Assembly (NCBI GenBank): GCA_905221605.1 | Contig: CAJNDS010001902.1 | Span: 627,501 to 691,500 of the forward strand | Direction: 5' to 3' | Source: Symbiodinium natans | Taxonomy: Eukaryota; Sar; Dinophyceae; Suessiales; Symbiodiniaceae | Length of the DNA: 64,000 bases | In this document: in pieces, positions 22,271 through 33,720 of the stretch | Layout: every line of letters starts with the position of its first letter | How positions within the stretch are numbered: position 1 is the first letter of the stretch | Notes under the pieces: model-generated | Told to the model about the DNA's origin: nothing | Seen by the model: only the letters and a program-made list of their open reading frames with translations | Database searches by the model: none | Made by a program: the position numbers and the translations under genes

Positions 22271-24459
22271 TAGGGTTTAGGGTTAGGGTTTAGGGTTGAG
22301 GGTTTAGGGTTGAGGGTCCTGGGGGTGTCGGGATGTCGGGTTGAGGGGGTTTATTGGGGGTTCACCCTCCCAGCTTTGAGGGCTGACAGAAAGCCCTACA
22401 GGCCCTAAACACCCCAAGACCCTGGAAAAATGGAGTCTAGGGCGGATAGTGCTGAGGTTTTTCAAGATTCAGGTGCCCAGGTATTTAGGGCTCAGGGCCT
22501 TAGGGCTTGCTGATGAATTCCGGAATGTCTCGGAAAGGCCCTCACTTCAGCCGGAGCCCAGGAACTCTAGAGCCTCAAGTTGCAACCTTGAAACGAAAGG
22601 CTGTAGGGAGCACTCTACGACACCGGCCCAGGGGTTACAAGGGCCAGGGATCTTGCCGGGCCAAGAGCCGAAGGTTTTGCCTGACCGAGACATCCCCCGA
22701 CAGTATTAGCAGCTGCCCAGAACTCAGGGCATATGACATATTAAATTGGCGGCTGCAAGCCTGCAAAACATGGGCAGTGGCTCGGGCGTGCTTTGCTGCG
22801 GGACGCCACGTACGGGTAAATCATCACCCGAAGCGTGCACCCAAAACGGTGGCAAAGCTACCCTGCCTGCAAAGCCTGCCCACACCAAGACCCCCCGAGC
22901 TGGAGAATCTGCAAACTAAACGCCCCTTTCAAGCCCTCAAAACATTCGCCCTGAACCCTAAAACCCTCAACCCTAGACCGTAGAACCCCAAGAGTCCACC
23001 CCAAACCCTCCAAATCCCCGATCCAGCCCTTGAAGACCTGGTTGCTACACGGAACCGCATCCCAAAAAGCCCCCCTCTCCCTAACCTGCATGCGCCGAAT
23101 TCGGTGTTGAGTTCAGTCTCCACCCGAGTCAGAGTCCGTGCCCGTCGGGTCGCAGATCTCCCGGTGCAGCTCAAGGGCCTGCTTCTGGCGATTAGGCTTT
23201 CAGGGTTTAGGGTTTTGGACTTAGGGCTTAGGGTTTAGGGTTTAGGGTTTACGGTTTGGGAGTTGAGGGTTTAGGAGTTGAGGGTTTAGGAGTTGAGGGT
23301 CTAGGAGTTGAGGGTTTAGGAGTTGAGGGTTCGGGTTTGGGTTTATTGGTTGAGAGTTTAGGGTTTTGGGGGGCTTGGGTTTTAGGGTTACGTCGGAGCA
23401 ACTCACCGGCTTCTGTTCTTGGCAGGTCAGATTTTTCGGAAGGTTGCCCCTAGTATGCTGCCTTACCCTCGTCGATAGGGATCCGAAGTATGGGCCCCCC
23501 TATTGTGCATGGCGCATATCACAAGGGGCCCAAGGGCCCACACTACCCCCGCTGAGGACTTCGGGCTCAGGGCGTCTGGGGCATGAGGTGAATCGTTAAA
23601 CTCTAGCACTCCCAAGTCCTAGGAGACAGGAAGGGTCTGGGGTTTCAAAGGTCTAAAGTTTAGGGTTTAGGGTTTAGGGTTTAGGGTTTAGGGTTTAGGG
23701 TTTAGGGTTGCCATATAGTACATGCCCGAGCTTGCAACTAACAAACGCCCTAAACCCCTTCCGAAACCCTTGAACCTTCAGATTATTGCCCTGAATGACC
23801 CTGAAACCCTCTCTAGGCTATATCCCTCCCTAATCCCCAAACCCTAAACCTTAAACCCTAAACCCTAAACCCTAAACCCTAAACCCTAAACCCTAAACCC
23901 TAAACCGAAACCCCACAGACGCTTTTCACCCTGGCCTTGTCTAGAATCCGCTGATGTTTCCTGGGCTCTCTTTGGGGATGAAAACAAGAACCCTGAAACC
24001 CCTAGACCCCATTGGAGCCCGCAGACTGGCATTCTACCCTAGAAGCCTATATAAACCCTAAACGCTAGACCCTTAACCAACTGAGTTGGGACTTGGGTTT
24101 TTGGGTTTTGGGTTATAGGGTTAGACTTTAGGGTTCAGGGTTCAGGATTTCGGGTTTCGGGTTTAGGGTTTAGGGTTCAGACCCCAAGTTTTGAAAAGTA
24201 CTGGTGAGCCGGGCGTCTTGAGCTTCTTGCACGACTTCTGCCTTTGCTTCTCCAGGCCCTCCAGTACCTGAGCGACTTGGGCGTGCTCAGGGCCCAGGGC
24301 CTTAAAGCCCTAAAGCCCAAACCCTAAACTCTATGCATTAAAACGCGATGCTCTATACCCTGAAACCCCCCAGGCCCAGAGCCCTAACACCCTAAAGCCC
24401 TGAACCCTAAAACCCTAAAAACCCCCTAAAACTCTGAGACCCTAACACCCTAAAACCTT

Positions 24460-24780
24460 AGACCCCTAAAACCCCTAAAACCCCTAAAACCCCTAAAACC
24501 CCTAAAACCCCTAAAACCCCTAAAACCCCTAAAACCCCTAAAACCCCTAAAACCCCTAAAACACCTAAAACCCCTAAAACCCCTAAAACCCCTAAAACCC
24601 CTAAAACCCCTAAAACCCCTAAAACCCCTAAAACCCCTAAAACCCCTAAAACCCCTAGAACCCCTAGAACCCCTAGAACCCCTAGAACCCCTAAAACCCC
24701 TAAAACCCCTAAAAACCCCCAAAACCCCCAAAACCCCTAAAACCCCTAAAACCCCTAAAACCCCTGAAACCCCTGAAACC
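24460..24780. repeat. (CCCCTAAAA)n 9-mer array
   Basis: About 33 copies of CCCCTAAAA, with an internal run of CCCCTAGAA copies near 24650-24690. The antisense open frame of RGF/FRG triplets is a by-product of the 9-base period. Confidence 0.9.
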
Positions 24781-25374
24781 CTAAAGCCCTACTAAAAGCC
24801 CTAAAACCCCAAACACCCTAAAACCCTAAAATCTTAAACCCTAAAGCCCTGAACCATCAAACCCTGAGCCCCTAGGGTTTAGGGAGATCGGGAATCCTTC
24901 TTGCCATGGAGCCACATCATGTCCGACGTGCGTGGTCATCTCATGGGCCAAGTGCTCACGATCCCGAGCCTGGTCTTGAACTTCTGCACTTCACCCCTAA
25001 GGGTTTAGGGTTTAGGGTTTAGGATTTAGGGTTTAGGGTTTAGGGTTTAGGGTTTAGGTTTTAGGGTCTAGGTATGTTAATCCCTATTAAGGACTACATC
25101 TACGCGGTCAGGGTTCACGGTTCAGGGTTCAGGGTTGAGGGCTCAGGGTTCAAGATTGAGGGTGCAGGGTTGAGGTTTGAGGGTTCAGGGTTGATTGTTA
25201 AACCCTAAACCCTAAACCCTAAGCCCTAAGCCCTAAGCCCTAAACCCTAAACCCTAAACCCTAAGGGCTTTACAGCTTAGGGTTAGCGATCACTGAGCGA
25301 GTGCTGAGGCGCGCCAGGGGGCCGGGAACGCAGGAGGGAGATATCACTTGCGAAGGGCTGCCACCCTCGCAACC

Positions 25375-25575
25375 ACTAGGGTTTAGGGCTTAGGGCTTAG
25401 GGCTTAGGGCTTAGGGCTGAGGGCTTAGGGCTTAGGGCTTAGGGCTTAGGGCTTAGGGCTTAGGGTTTAGGGCTTAGGGTTTAGGGCTTAGGGCTTAGGG
25501 CTTAGGGTTTAGGGCTTAGGGTTTAGGGCTTAGGGCTTAGGGCTTAGGGCTTAGGGCTTAGGGCTTAGGGCTTAG
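25375..25575 (+). repeat. (GGGCTTA)n 7-mer array
   Basis: About 28 heptamers, mostly GGGCTTA with scattered GGGTTTA and one GGGCTGA. This is a second amplified telomere-repeat variant. Confidence 0.9.
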
Positions 25576-25928
25576 GCTGTTGGCGGCAAGCCCCTTATAG
25601 CCACTGTAGGCGCCGCTGCTCACGCAGGATTGTTGATGCCAACTTCTCAACAGCTACCATCCTCCTACACAGAAGGTTCAACACGAAGCTGGGGCCCCTC
25701 ACAAAGCCTCCCGAAACCTGAAACCTGAAACCCTAAACCCTAAACCCTAAACCCTAAACCCTACACGCTAAACCCTAAACCCTAAACCCTAAACCCTAAA
25801 CCCTAAAACCCTTAAACCCTAAGCCTTAATTAAACCCTGAACCCCATACCCCAAACCCCGGTTTTTTGCGGCGCTGCAGCGATGCTTCGAAAACTGCCAT
25901 CGGCCCCCCAGCGCAGTGAGAAGCCTCA

Positions 25929-27767
25929 TCAGCGCTGCGAAGCTGCCACCACATCCTTGAAGGTGTAGAAACCTTGGTAGCCCGTTAGGGCTTGGGGTTT
26001 AGGGTTTAGGGTTTAGGGTTTAGGGTCTAGGGTCTAGGGTCTAGGGTCTAGGGTCTAGGGTTTAGGGTTTAGGGTTTAGGGTTTAGGGTTTAGGGTTTAG
26101 GGTTTAGGGTTTAGGGTTTAGGGTTTAGGGTTTAGGGTTTAGGGTTTAGGGTTTAGGGTTTAGGGTTTAGGCCACCAAAAGCCTTGGCAGCCCAGCAACC
26201 ATGTGTCAAATACGGGATTCTGGGGGTTGGTTCTTTCATGAGAGAACCCGGAATCAAAAAACGGCGGCACTACCCAAAGAGCCCAATATTGCTTAATTAT
26301 TCAGGAATATTCCTTAAATCATATAGGGATCCTTAATATGATTTAAGGTATATTCCTTAATTAAGCAATATTGGGCTCTTTGGGTAGAGGGCACTACTGC
26401 ACTACCAAGAAACCCTTTGCCGCGGCAGCTGCATCAAGAGGATTCACCTTGGAGAACATGTTGTTGGGGATGGATCCATCCACAATTCCGGCCATGGAGT
26501 TGTACACATCCATCACGGTGGCCTTCGGCACTGATGCGACAATGCGCCCGATAGCTGCATTCACTGCCTCGTAATCCGCAGCAGACGTCACTCCCTTGGC
26601 GTCGACGCTGCCAATCGCCTTGTGGTGCGCCTCCGCCGCGGCCTTCAAGAGGTTTCCGTCCATCTGGCTGCCCATCACGATCATCTTGTCAATGGCCTTC
26701 ATCACCTTCGGGGCAGTGGTGTCTGGCAGCGGCTTCAGGTAAACATCGGACAGCCAGTCCACCTGAGGGCACGCACACAAACAACCCGGCCTGCTCTGTC
26801 AAAGGAAACCCGTTGCAAGTCGCTGGGAATTAGATATGGCATGGGAGCTGAGTGAAGTTTCTCCTGTATCTCCATGAAAGATCATGAGACATAGCAAGAG
26901 CCATTGACCCAACTCTTTTTTTTGCAATGCGCCTCTTTCAAGAAAGGGTAGGATGCATCCGAAAGGGCCTTCGCCGCCGTGCCAATCTTGTCACCAGTGG
27001 GCACAGTGGCCTTGGCGCCGACTGCAGTCACTTGGTTCCTTGCATGTGTTTGAGGAAATCGTTTGAAAAGGACGCTCGGTATAGAAGCACCACAGAGAAA
27101 CAGAACGATGTGGGAACTCTGAGAAAGTCAACAATGGATCTGAATCAACGCCAATACGCTTTTCCACCACGTCCTTGAACTCCAAGAAGCCCTTGTATGC
27201 CTTCTCGGCATCTGCACCATTGACCAAAGACTTCATGTACGCGGGCACCTTGGGGTCAGTGATGTCCTTCACGGCATTGTAGACGTCCATGACCTTTGCC
27301 TTGGGGACGGACGCCACAACGCGGCCCAGAGCTGCGTTCACCGCATCCCAATCCGCCCGAGAAGTCACGCCGTTGGGACCTGAGATGCTTCCGATGGCCT
27401 TGTGATGGGCCTCCGCCGCTGCCTTCAAGAGCTTGGGATCTGCTGCCGCTCCCATGTCAATCATCTTGTCAATCGCTTTCAGCGCTTTCAGGGGCTGGAA
27501 CTTGCCAGGAGCTTGCAAGAAGATGCCGTTGTTCCAGTCCACTTCCTTCGCGAAGTCATAGGAAGCATCACCAAGCTTCTTCGCTGCGTCACCGATCTCA
27601 TCGGCGAAAGCAGCGGGAGCCATCATCATGCCGGCTGCGGACGCAGCTGCCACTGGGGCAGCCGTCCTGCGAAGCGGCCCCGGCACAAAACTCACGCTGT
27701 TGCAGAAGTTGTACAACGCGACCAGCGCAGCAACCACGCTCAAGGCTTTCCACGAAGAGCGTGCCAT
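25929..27767 (-). CDS. PCP: Peridinin-chlorophyll a-binding protein, copy A (last gene of array, four exons)
   Basis: Exons 27767-27160, 27038-26933, 26762-26414 and 25972-25929 total 1107 bases, 368 codons plus stop. The precursor begins MARSSWKALSVVAALVAL (signal peptide), followed by SFVPG (plastid transit start) and a lumen-type cleavage APAAFA|DE at residue 55/56, leaving a mature protein of 313 residues. Two homologous halves each contain AAAEAHHKAIG, the conserved region carrying the chlorophyll-ligating histidine in PCP structures. PCP is the water-soluble light-harvesting protein of the thylakoid lumen and passes energy to photosystem II. Introns 1 and 2 are GC-AG, shared with copies B-E. 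The third intron (26413-25973) is unique to this copy and looks like an inserted element. Its GT-AG removal restores the exact 393-base length of the terminal exon. Confidence 0.9.
25974..26408 (-). mobile_element. Introner-like element inserted in the last exon of PCP copy A, with TTTAGGG array
   Basis: The element is flanked on both sides by gaaacc (25968-25973 and 26409-26414), a 6-base target duplication. Its termini are ttggtag and ctaccaa, a perfect 7-base inverted repeat. Inside are a TTTAGGG array (about 25988-26170, with a GGGTCTA sub-block) and a long hairpin: arms near 26270-26320 and 26335-26388, sharing cccaatattgcttaatta with its inverse. On the gene strand the duplicated GGTTTC supplies both splice borders: AAAGG|GTTTC at the donor and CCAAG|GTTTC at the acceptor. 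Sister copies B-F have no insertion here, so the intron is a recent gain. Confidence 0.85.
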
Positions 27768-28205
27768 GACTCCAAGGGAAGTATGGAAGAATGGAGTTCT
27801 TTGCTGCGTGCAACAGCCAGTGGAACCTAAAAACTCCGGCAAAGTAGCACTTCCTCGAACATTTGCTACTGAGACATTCGAAGCAGGCTTAGGCTCTGGG
27901 CAACATGAGCAATGCAGCCTCTCCTGAAAAGCTGTTTACTTACTCTTGGGATCTTCGCAAGTTTTGTCAGACACCCTCCTTCCTTCACTACACCAAAGCA
28001 AGAATAAGATCTGAACACCGCGCCTGCCAATCTAAAGCCCATATAACTTACAACTATGCTTCAAGGTACAACATTGTCATCAATCGCGAGCGACTCTACT
28101 ATTCTACTGCACTGTACAGTTAAAAAGCAAATTGGCAACAATTACTCAGAGTTGTGGCCCTCAAAGGGTCCGAAAATTCGACGCCGTAGCGGCCAAAAAC
28201 TCTCA
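27768..28205. promoter_or_regulatory. PCP A-B intergenic spacer
   Basis: The 438-base spacer, highly conserved across the array (equivalents 29609-30047, 31451-31888, 33291-33720 and 35117-35540), must contain the end of the upstream unit and the leader of the next gene. No TATA box or AATAAA signal was seen, as is usual for dinoflagellates. Open frames within it are conserved only because the DNA is. Confidence 0.5.
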
Positions 28206-29608
28206 TCAGCGCTGCGAAGCTGCAACCACATCCTTGAAGGTGTAGAAACCCTTTGCAGCGGCAGCTGCATCAAGAGGGTTCACCTTGGAGAACATGTTGT
28301 TGGGAATGGATCCATCCACAATTCCGGCCATGGAGTTGTACACATCCATCACGGTGGCCTTCGGCACTGATGCGACAATGCGTCCGATGGCTGCGTTCAC
28401 TGCCTCGTAATCCGCAGCAGACGTCACTCCCTTGGCGTCGACGCTGCCAATGGCCTTGTGGTGCGCCTCAGCGGCAGCCTTCAGCAGGTTTCCGTCCATC
28501 TGGCTGCCCATCACGATCATCTTGTCAATGGCCTTCATCACCTTCGGGGCGGTGGTGTCTGGCAGCGGCTTCAGGTAAACATCGGACAGCCAGTCCACCT
28601 GAGGGCACGCACACAAGCAACACAGCATGCTCGGGCAAAGGAAACCCATTGCACACTCTTAGGAAATGGATATGGCATGGGAACAAAAACGAGGGTTCTC
28701 ATTTATCTCCAGGAAAGACAATGAGAAACAGCAAGGGCCATCGACCCATCTTTTCTTCTTTGCAACCCTGCGCCTCTTTCAAGAAAGGGTAGGATGCATC
28801 CGAAAGGGCCTTCGCCGCCGTGCCAATCTTGTCACCAGTGGGCACCGTGGCCTTGGCGCCGACTGCAGTCACTTGGTTCCTTGGATGCGTTTGAGGAAAT
28901 CGTTTGAAAAGGACGCTCGGTATAGAAGCACCACAGAGAAACAGAACGATGTGGGAACTCAGAGAAAGTCAACAATGGATCTGAATCAACGCCAATACGC
29001 TTTTCCACCACATCCTTGAACTCCAAGAAGCCCTTGTATGCCTTCTCGGCATCTGCACCATTGACCAAAGACTTCATGTACGCGGGCACCTTCGGGTCAG
29101 TGATGTCCTTCACGGCATTGTAGACGTCCATGACCTTTGCCTTGGGGACGGACGCCACAACGCGGCCCAGAGCCGCGTTCACCGCATCCCAATCTGCCCG
29201 AGAAGTCACGCCGTTGGGACCTGAGATGCTTCCGATGGCCTTGTGATGGGCCTCCGCCGCTGCCTTCAAGAGCTTGGGATCTGCTGCCGCTCCCATGTCA
29301 ATCATCTTGTCAATCGCTTTCAGCGCTTTCAGGGGCTGGAACTTGCCAGGAGCTTGCAAGAAGATGCCGTTGTTCCAGTCCACTTCCTTCGCGAAGTCAT
29401 AGGAAGCATCACCAAGCTTCTTCGCTGCGTCACCGATCTCATCGGCGAAAGCAGCGGGAGCCATCATCATGCCGGCTGCGGACGCAGCTGCCACTGGGGC
29501 AGCCGTCCTGCGAAGCGGCCCCGGCACAAAACTCACGCTGTTGCAGAAGTTGTACAACGCGACCAGCGCAGCAACCACGCTCAAGGCTTTCCACGAAGAG
29601 CGTGCCAT
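28206..29608 (-). CDS. PCP: Peridinin-chlorophyll a-binding protein, copy B
   Basis: Exons 29608-29001, 28879-28774 and 28598-28206 total 1107 bases (368 aa). Intron 1 (121 bases, GC-AG) splits the AAG codon of VVEK just before NQVTAVGAKATVPTGDKIG. It therefore falls at the boundary between the two homologous halves. Intron 2 (175 bases, GC-AG) splits LKE|VDWLSD near the start of the second half. The joined sequence aligns with known 32-35-kDa PCPs over the whole length. The upstream start suggested by an open frame (MPEFLG...) lies in the leader and is rejected because all copies share MARSSWKAL and the frame above it diverges in copies D-F. Leader and cleavage sites are as in copy A. Confidence 0.92.
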
Positions 29609-29667
29609 GACTCCAAGGGAAGTATGGAAGAATGGAGTTCTTTGCTGCGTGCAACAGCCAGTGGAAC

Positions 29668-29669
29668 CT
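29668..29669 (-). promoter_or_regulatory. Candidate spliced-leader trans-splice acceptor of PCP genes
   Basis: On the gene strand a short T run reads GGAGTTTTTAG|GTTCC, with the AG 60-61 bases above the start of copy B. Equivalents are 27827-27828 (A), 31510-31511 (C), 33342-33343 (D), 35168-35169 (E) and 36981-36982 (F). Dinoflagellate mRNAs receive a trans-spliced leader at such AG sites; the choice of this one is inferred from its T run and conservation. Confidence 0.4.
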
Positions 29670-30047
29670 AAAAACTCCGGCAAAGTAGCACTTCCTCGAA
29701 CATGTGCTACTGAGACATTCGAAGCAGGCTTAGGCTCTGGGCAACATGAGCAATGCAGCCTCTCCTGAAAAGCTGTTTACTTACTCTTGGGATCTTCGCA
29801 AGTTTTGTCAGACACCCTCCTTCCTTCACTACACCAAAGCAAGAATAAGATCTGAACACCGCGCCTGCCAATCTTAAAGCCCATATAACTTACAACTATG
29901 CTTCAAGGTACAACATTGTCATCAATCGCGAGCGACTCTACTATTCTACTGCACTGTACAGTTAAAAAGCAAATTGGCAACAATTACTCAGAGTTGTGGC
30001 CCTCAAAGGGTCCGAAAATTCGACGCCGTAGCGGCCAAAAACTCTCA

Positions 30048-31450
30048 TCAGCGCTGCGAAGCTGCAACCACATCCTTGAAGGTGTAGAAACCCTTTGCAG
30101 CGGCAGCTGCATCAAGAGGGTTCACCTTGGAGAACATGTTGTTGGGAATGGATCCATCCACAATTCCGGCCATGGAGTTGTACACATCCATCACGGTGGC
30201 CTTCGGCACTGATGCGACAATGCGCCCGATAGCTGCGTTCACTGCCTCGTAATCCGCAGCAGACGTCACTCCCTTGGCGTCGACGCTGCCAATGGCCTTG
30301 TGGTGCGCCTCAGCGGCAGCCTTCAGCAGGTTTCCGTCCATCTGGCTGCCCATCACGATCATCTTGTCAATGGCCTTCATCACCTTCGGGGCGGTGGTGT
30401 CTGGCAGCGGCTTCAGGTAAACATCGGACAGCCAGTCCACCTGAGGGCACGCACACAAGCAACACAGCATGCTCGGGCAAAGGAAACCCATTGCACACTC
30501 TTAGGAAATGGATATGGCATGGGAACAAAAACGAGGGTTCTCATTTATCTCCAGGAAAGACAATGAGAAACAGCAAGGGCCATCGACCCATCTTTTCTTC
30601 TTTGCAACCCTGCGCCTCTTTCAAGAAAGGGTAGGATGCATCCGAAAGGGCCTTCGCCGCCGTGCCAATCTTGTCACCAGTGGGCACCGTGGCCTTGGCG
30701 CCGACTGCAGTCACTTGGTTCCTTGGATGCGTTTGAGGAAATCGTTTGAAAAGGACGCTCGGTATAGAAGCACCACAGAGAAACAGAACGATGTGGGAAC
30801 TCAGAGAAAGTCAACAATGGATCTGAATCAACGCCAATACGCTTTTCCACCACATCCTTGAACTCCAAGAAGCCCTTGTATGCCTTCTCGGCATCTGCAC
30901 CATTGACCAAAGACTTCATGTACGCGGGCACCTTGGGGTCAGTGATGTCCTTCACGGCATTGTAGACGTCCATGACCTTTGCCTTGGGGACGGACGCCAC
31001 AACGCGGCCCAGAGCCGCGTTCACCGCATCCCAATCCGCCCGAGAAGTCACGCCGTTGGGACCTGAGATGCTTCCGATGGCCTTGTGATGGGCCTCCGCC
31101 GCTGCCTTCAAGAGCTTGGGATCTGCTGCCGCTCCCATGTCAATCATCTTGTCAATCGCTTTCAGCGCTTTCAGGGGCTGGAACTTGCCAGGAGCTTGCA
31201 AGAAGATGCCGTTGTTCCAGTCCACTTCCTTCGCGAAGTCATAGGAAGCATCACCAAGCTTCTTCGCTGCGTCACCGATCTCATCGGCGAAAGCAGCGGG
31301 AGCCATCATCATGCCGGCTGCGGACGCAGCTGCCACTGGGGCAGCCGTCCTGCGAAGCGGCCCCGGCACAAAACTCACGCTGTTGCAGAAGTTGTACAAC
31401 GCGACCAGCGCAGCAACCACGCTCAAGGCTTTCCACGAAGAGCGTGCCAT
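30048..31450 (-). CDS. PCP: Peridinin-chlorophyll a-binding protein, copy C
   Basis: Exons 31450-30843, 30721-30616 and 30440-30048, every coordinate exactly 1842 bases from copy B. The protein is identical to that of copy B in all readable segments, including the leader, both halves and the ending KGFYTFKDVVAASQR. DNA differences from copy B are a handful of mostly silent changes, so the two units were duplicated or homogenised recently. Both introns are GC-AG. Confidence 0.92.
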
Positions 31451-31888
31451 GACTCCAAGGGAAGTATGGAAGAATGGAGTTCTTTGCTGCGTGCAACAGC
31501 CAGTGGAACCTAAAAACTCCGGCAAAGTAGCACTTCCTCGAACATTTGCTACTGAGACATTCGAAGCAGGCTTAGGCTCTGGGCAACATGAGCAATGCAG
31601 CCTCTCCTGAAAAGCTGTTTACTTACTCTTGGGATCTTCGCAAGTTTTGTCAGACACCCTCCTTCCTTCACTACACCAAAGCAAGAATAAGATCTGAACA
31701 CCGCGCCTGCCAATCTAAAGCCCATATAACTTACAACTATGCTTCAAGGTACAACATTGTCATCAATCGCGAGCGACTCTACTATTCTACTGCACTGTAC
31801 AGTTAAAAAGCAAATTGGCAACAATTACTCAGAGTTGTGGCCCTCAAAGGGTCCGAAAATTCGACGCCGTAGCGGCCAAAAACTCTCA

Positions 31889-33290
31889 TCAGCGCTGCGA
31901 AGCTGCAACCACATCCTTGAAGGTGTAGAAACCCTTTGCAGCGGCAGCTGCATCAAGAGGGTTCACCTTGGAGAACATGTTGTTGGGAATGGATCCATCC
32001 ACAATTCCGGCCATGGAGTTGTACACATCCATCACGGTGGCCTTCGGCACTGATGCGACAATGCGCCCGATAGCTGCGTTCACTGCCTCGTAATCCGCAG
32101 CAGACGTCACTCCCTTGGCGTCGACGCTGCCAATGGCCTTGTGGTGCGCCTCAGCGGCAGCCTTCAAGAGGTTTCCGTCCATCTGGCTTCCCATCACGAT
32201 CATCTTGTCAATGGCCTTCATCACCTTCGGGGCGGTGGTGTCTGGCAGCGGCTTCAGGTAAACATCGGACAGCCAGTCCACCTGAGGGCACGCACACAAG
32301 CAACACAGCATGCTCGGGCAAAGGAAACCCATTGCACACTCTTAGGAAATGGATATGGCATGGGAACGAAACGAGGGTTCTCATTTATCTCCAGGAAAGA
32401 CAATGAGAAACAGCAAGGGCCATCGACCCATCTTTTCTTCTTTGCAACCCTGCGCCTCTTTCAAGAAAGGGTAAGATGCATCCGAAAGGGCCTTCGCCGC
32501 CGTGCCAATCTTGTCACCAGTGGGCACAGTGGCCTTAGCGCCGACTGCAGTCACTTGGTTCCTTGGATGCGTTTGAGGAAATCGTTTGAAAAAGGCGCTC
32601 GGTATAGAAGCACCACAGAGAAACAGAACGATATGGGAACTCTGAGAAAGTCAACAATGGATCTGAATCAACGCCAATACGCTTTTCCACCACATCCTTG
32701 AACTCCAAGAAGCCCTTGTATGCCTTCTCGGCATCTGCACCATTGACCAAAGACTTCATGTACGCGGGCACCTTAGGGTCAGTGATGTCCTTCACGGCAT
32801 TGTAGACGTCCATGACCTTTGCCTTGGGGACGGACGCCACAACGCGGCCCAGAGCCGCGTTCACCGCATCCCAATCCGCCCGAGAAGTCACGCCGTTGGG
32901 ACCTGAGATGCTTCCGATGGCCTTGTGATGGGCCTCCGCCGCTGCCTTCAAGAGCTTGGGATCTGCTGCCGCTCCCATGTCAATCATCTTGTCAATCGCT
33001 TTCAGCGCTTTGAGGGGCTGGAACTTGCCAGGAGCTTGCAAGAAGATGCCGTTGTTCCAGTCCACTTCCTTCGCGAAGTCATAGGAAGCATCACCAAGCT
33101 TCTTCGCTGCGTCACCGATCTCATCGGCGAAAGCAGCGGGAGCCATCATCATGCCGGCTGCGGACGCAGCTGCCACTGGGGCAGCCGTCCTGCGAAGCGG
33201 CCCTGGCACAAAACTCACGCTGTTGCAGAAGTTGTACAACGCGACCAGCGCAGCAACCACGCTCAAGGCTTTCCACGAAGAGCGTGCCAT
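31889..33290 (-). CDS. PCP: Peridinin-chlorophyll a-binding protein, copy D
   Basis: Exons 33290-32683, 32561-32456 and 32281-31889 (608, 106 and 393 bases; 368 aa). The predicted protein equals copies B and C. The leader differs: the stretch just above the ATG reads ...TACTTTTCTTTGAGTC and is 9 bases shorter than in copies A-C, a mark shared with E and F. Copy D has the A-C type of spacer downstream and the E-F type of leader, so it sits at a switch between two array subtypes. Introns are GC-AG. Confidence 0.92.
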
Positions 33291-33720
33291 GACTCAAAGA
33301 AAAGTATGGAGTACTTTGCTGCGTGCAACAGCCAGTGGAACCTAAAAACTCCGGCAAAGTAGCACTTCCTCGAACATTTGCTACTGAGACATTCGAAGCA
33401 GGCTTAGGCTCTGGGCAACATGAGCAATGCAGCCTCTCCTGAAAAGCTGTTTACTTACTCTTGGGATCTTCGCAAGTTTTGTCAGACACCCTCCTTCCTT
33501 CACTACACCAAAGCAAGAATAAGATCTGAACACCGTGCCTGCCAATCTAAAGCCCATATAACTTACAACTATGCTTCAAGGTACAACATTGTCATCAATC
33601 GCGAGCGACTCTACTATTCTACTGCACTGTACAGTTAAAAAGCAAATTGGCAACAATTACTCAGAGTTGTGGCCCTCAAAGGGTCCGAAAATTCGATGCC
33701 GTAGCGGCCAAAAACTCTCA

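Larger units (their letters stand above)
22271..25928. repeat. Mixed telomere-derived repeats, no gene seen
   Basis: Besides ordinary TTTAGGG or CCCTAAA blocks (23660-23710, 23845-23905, 24995-25060, 25735-25805) there are two amplified variants, listed separately at 24460 and 25375. Unique stretches such as 22430-22980 and 23380-23600 show no supported coding sequence. Confidence 0.7.

Noticed and set aside
22099-24731. RGLRGL and FRGFRG repeat frames
   Set aside because: They are by-products of 9-base telomere-derived arrays.
27296-27769. Plus-strand frames repeated across the PCP array (for example PWGRTPQRGPE and GLRRCLQELGI frames)
   Set aside because: They recur only because the PCP exons recur; they are antisense to PCP.
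27767-27842. Upstream start MPEFLGSTG for PCP copies A-C
   Set aside because: The frame above MARSSWKAL is leader sequence, differs in copies D-F, and would spoil the signal peptide.
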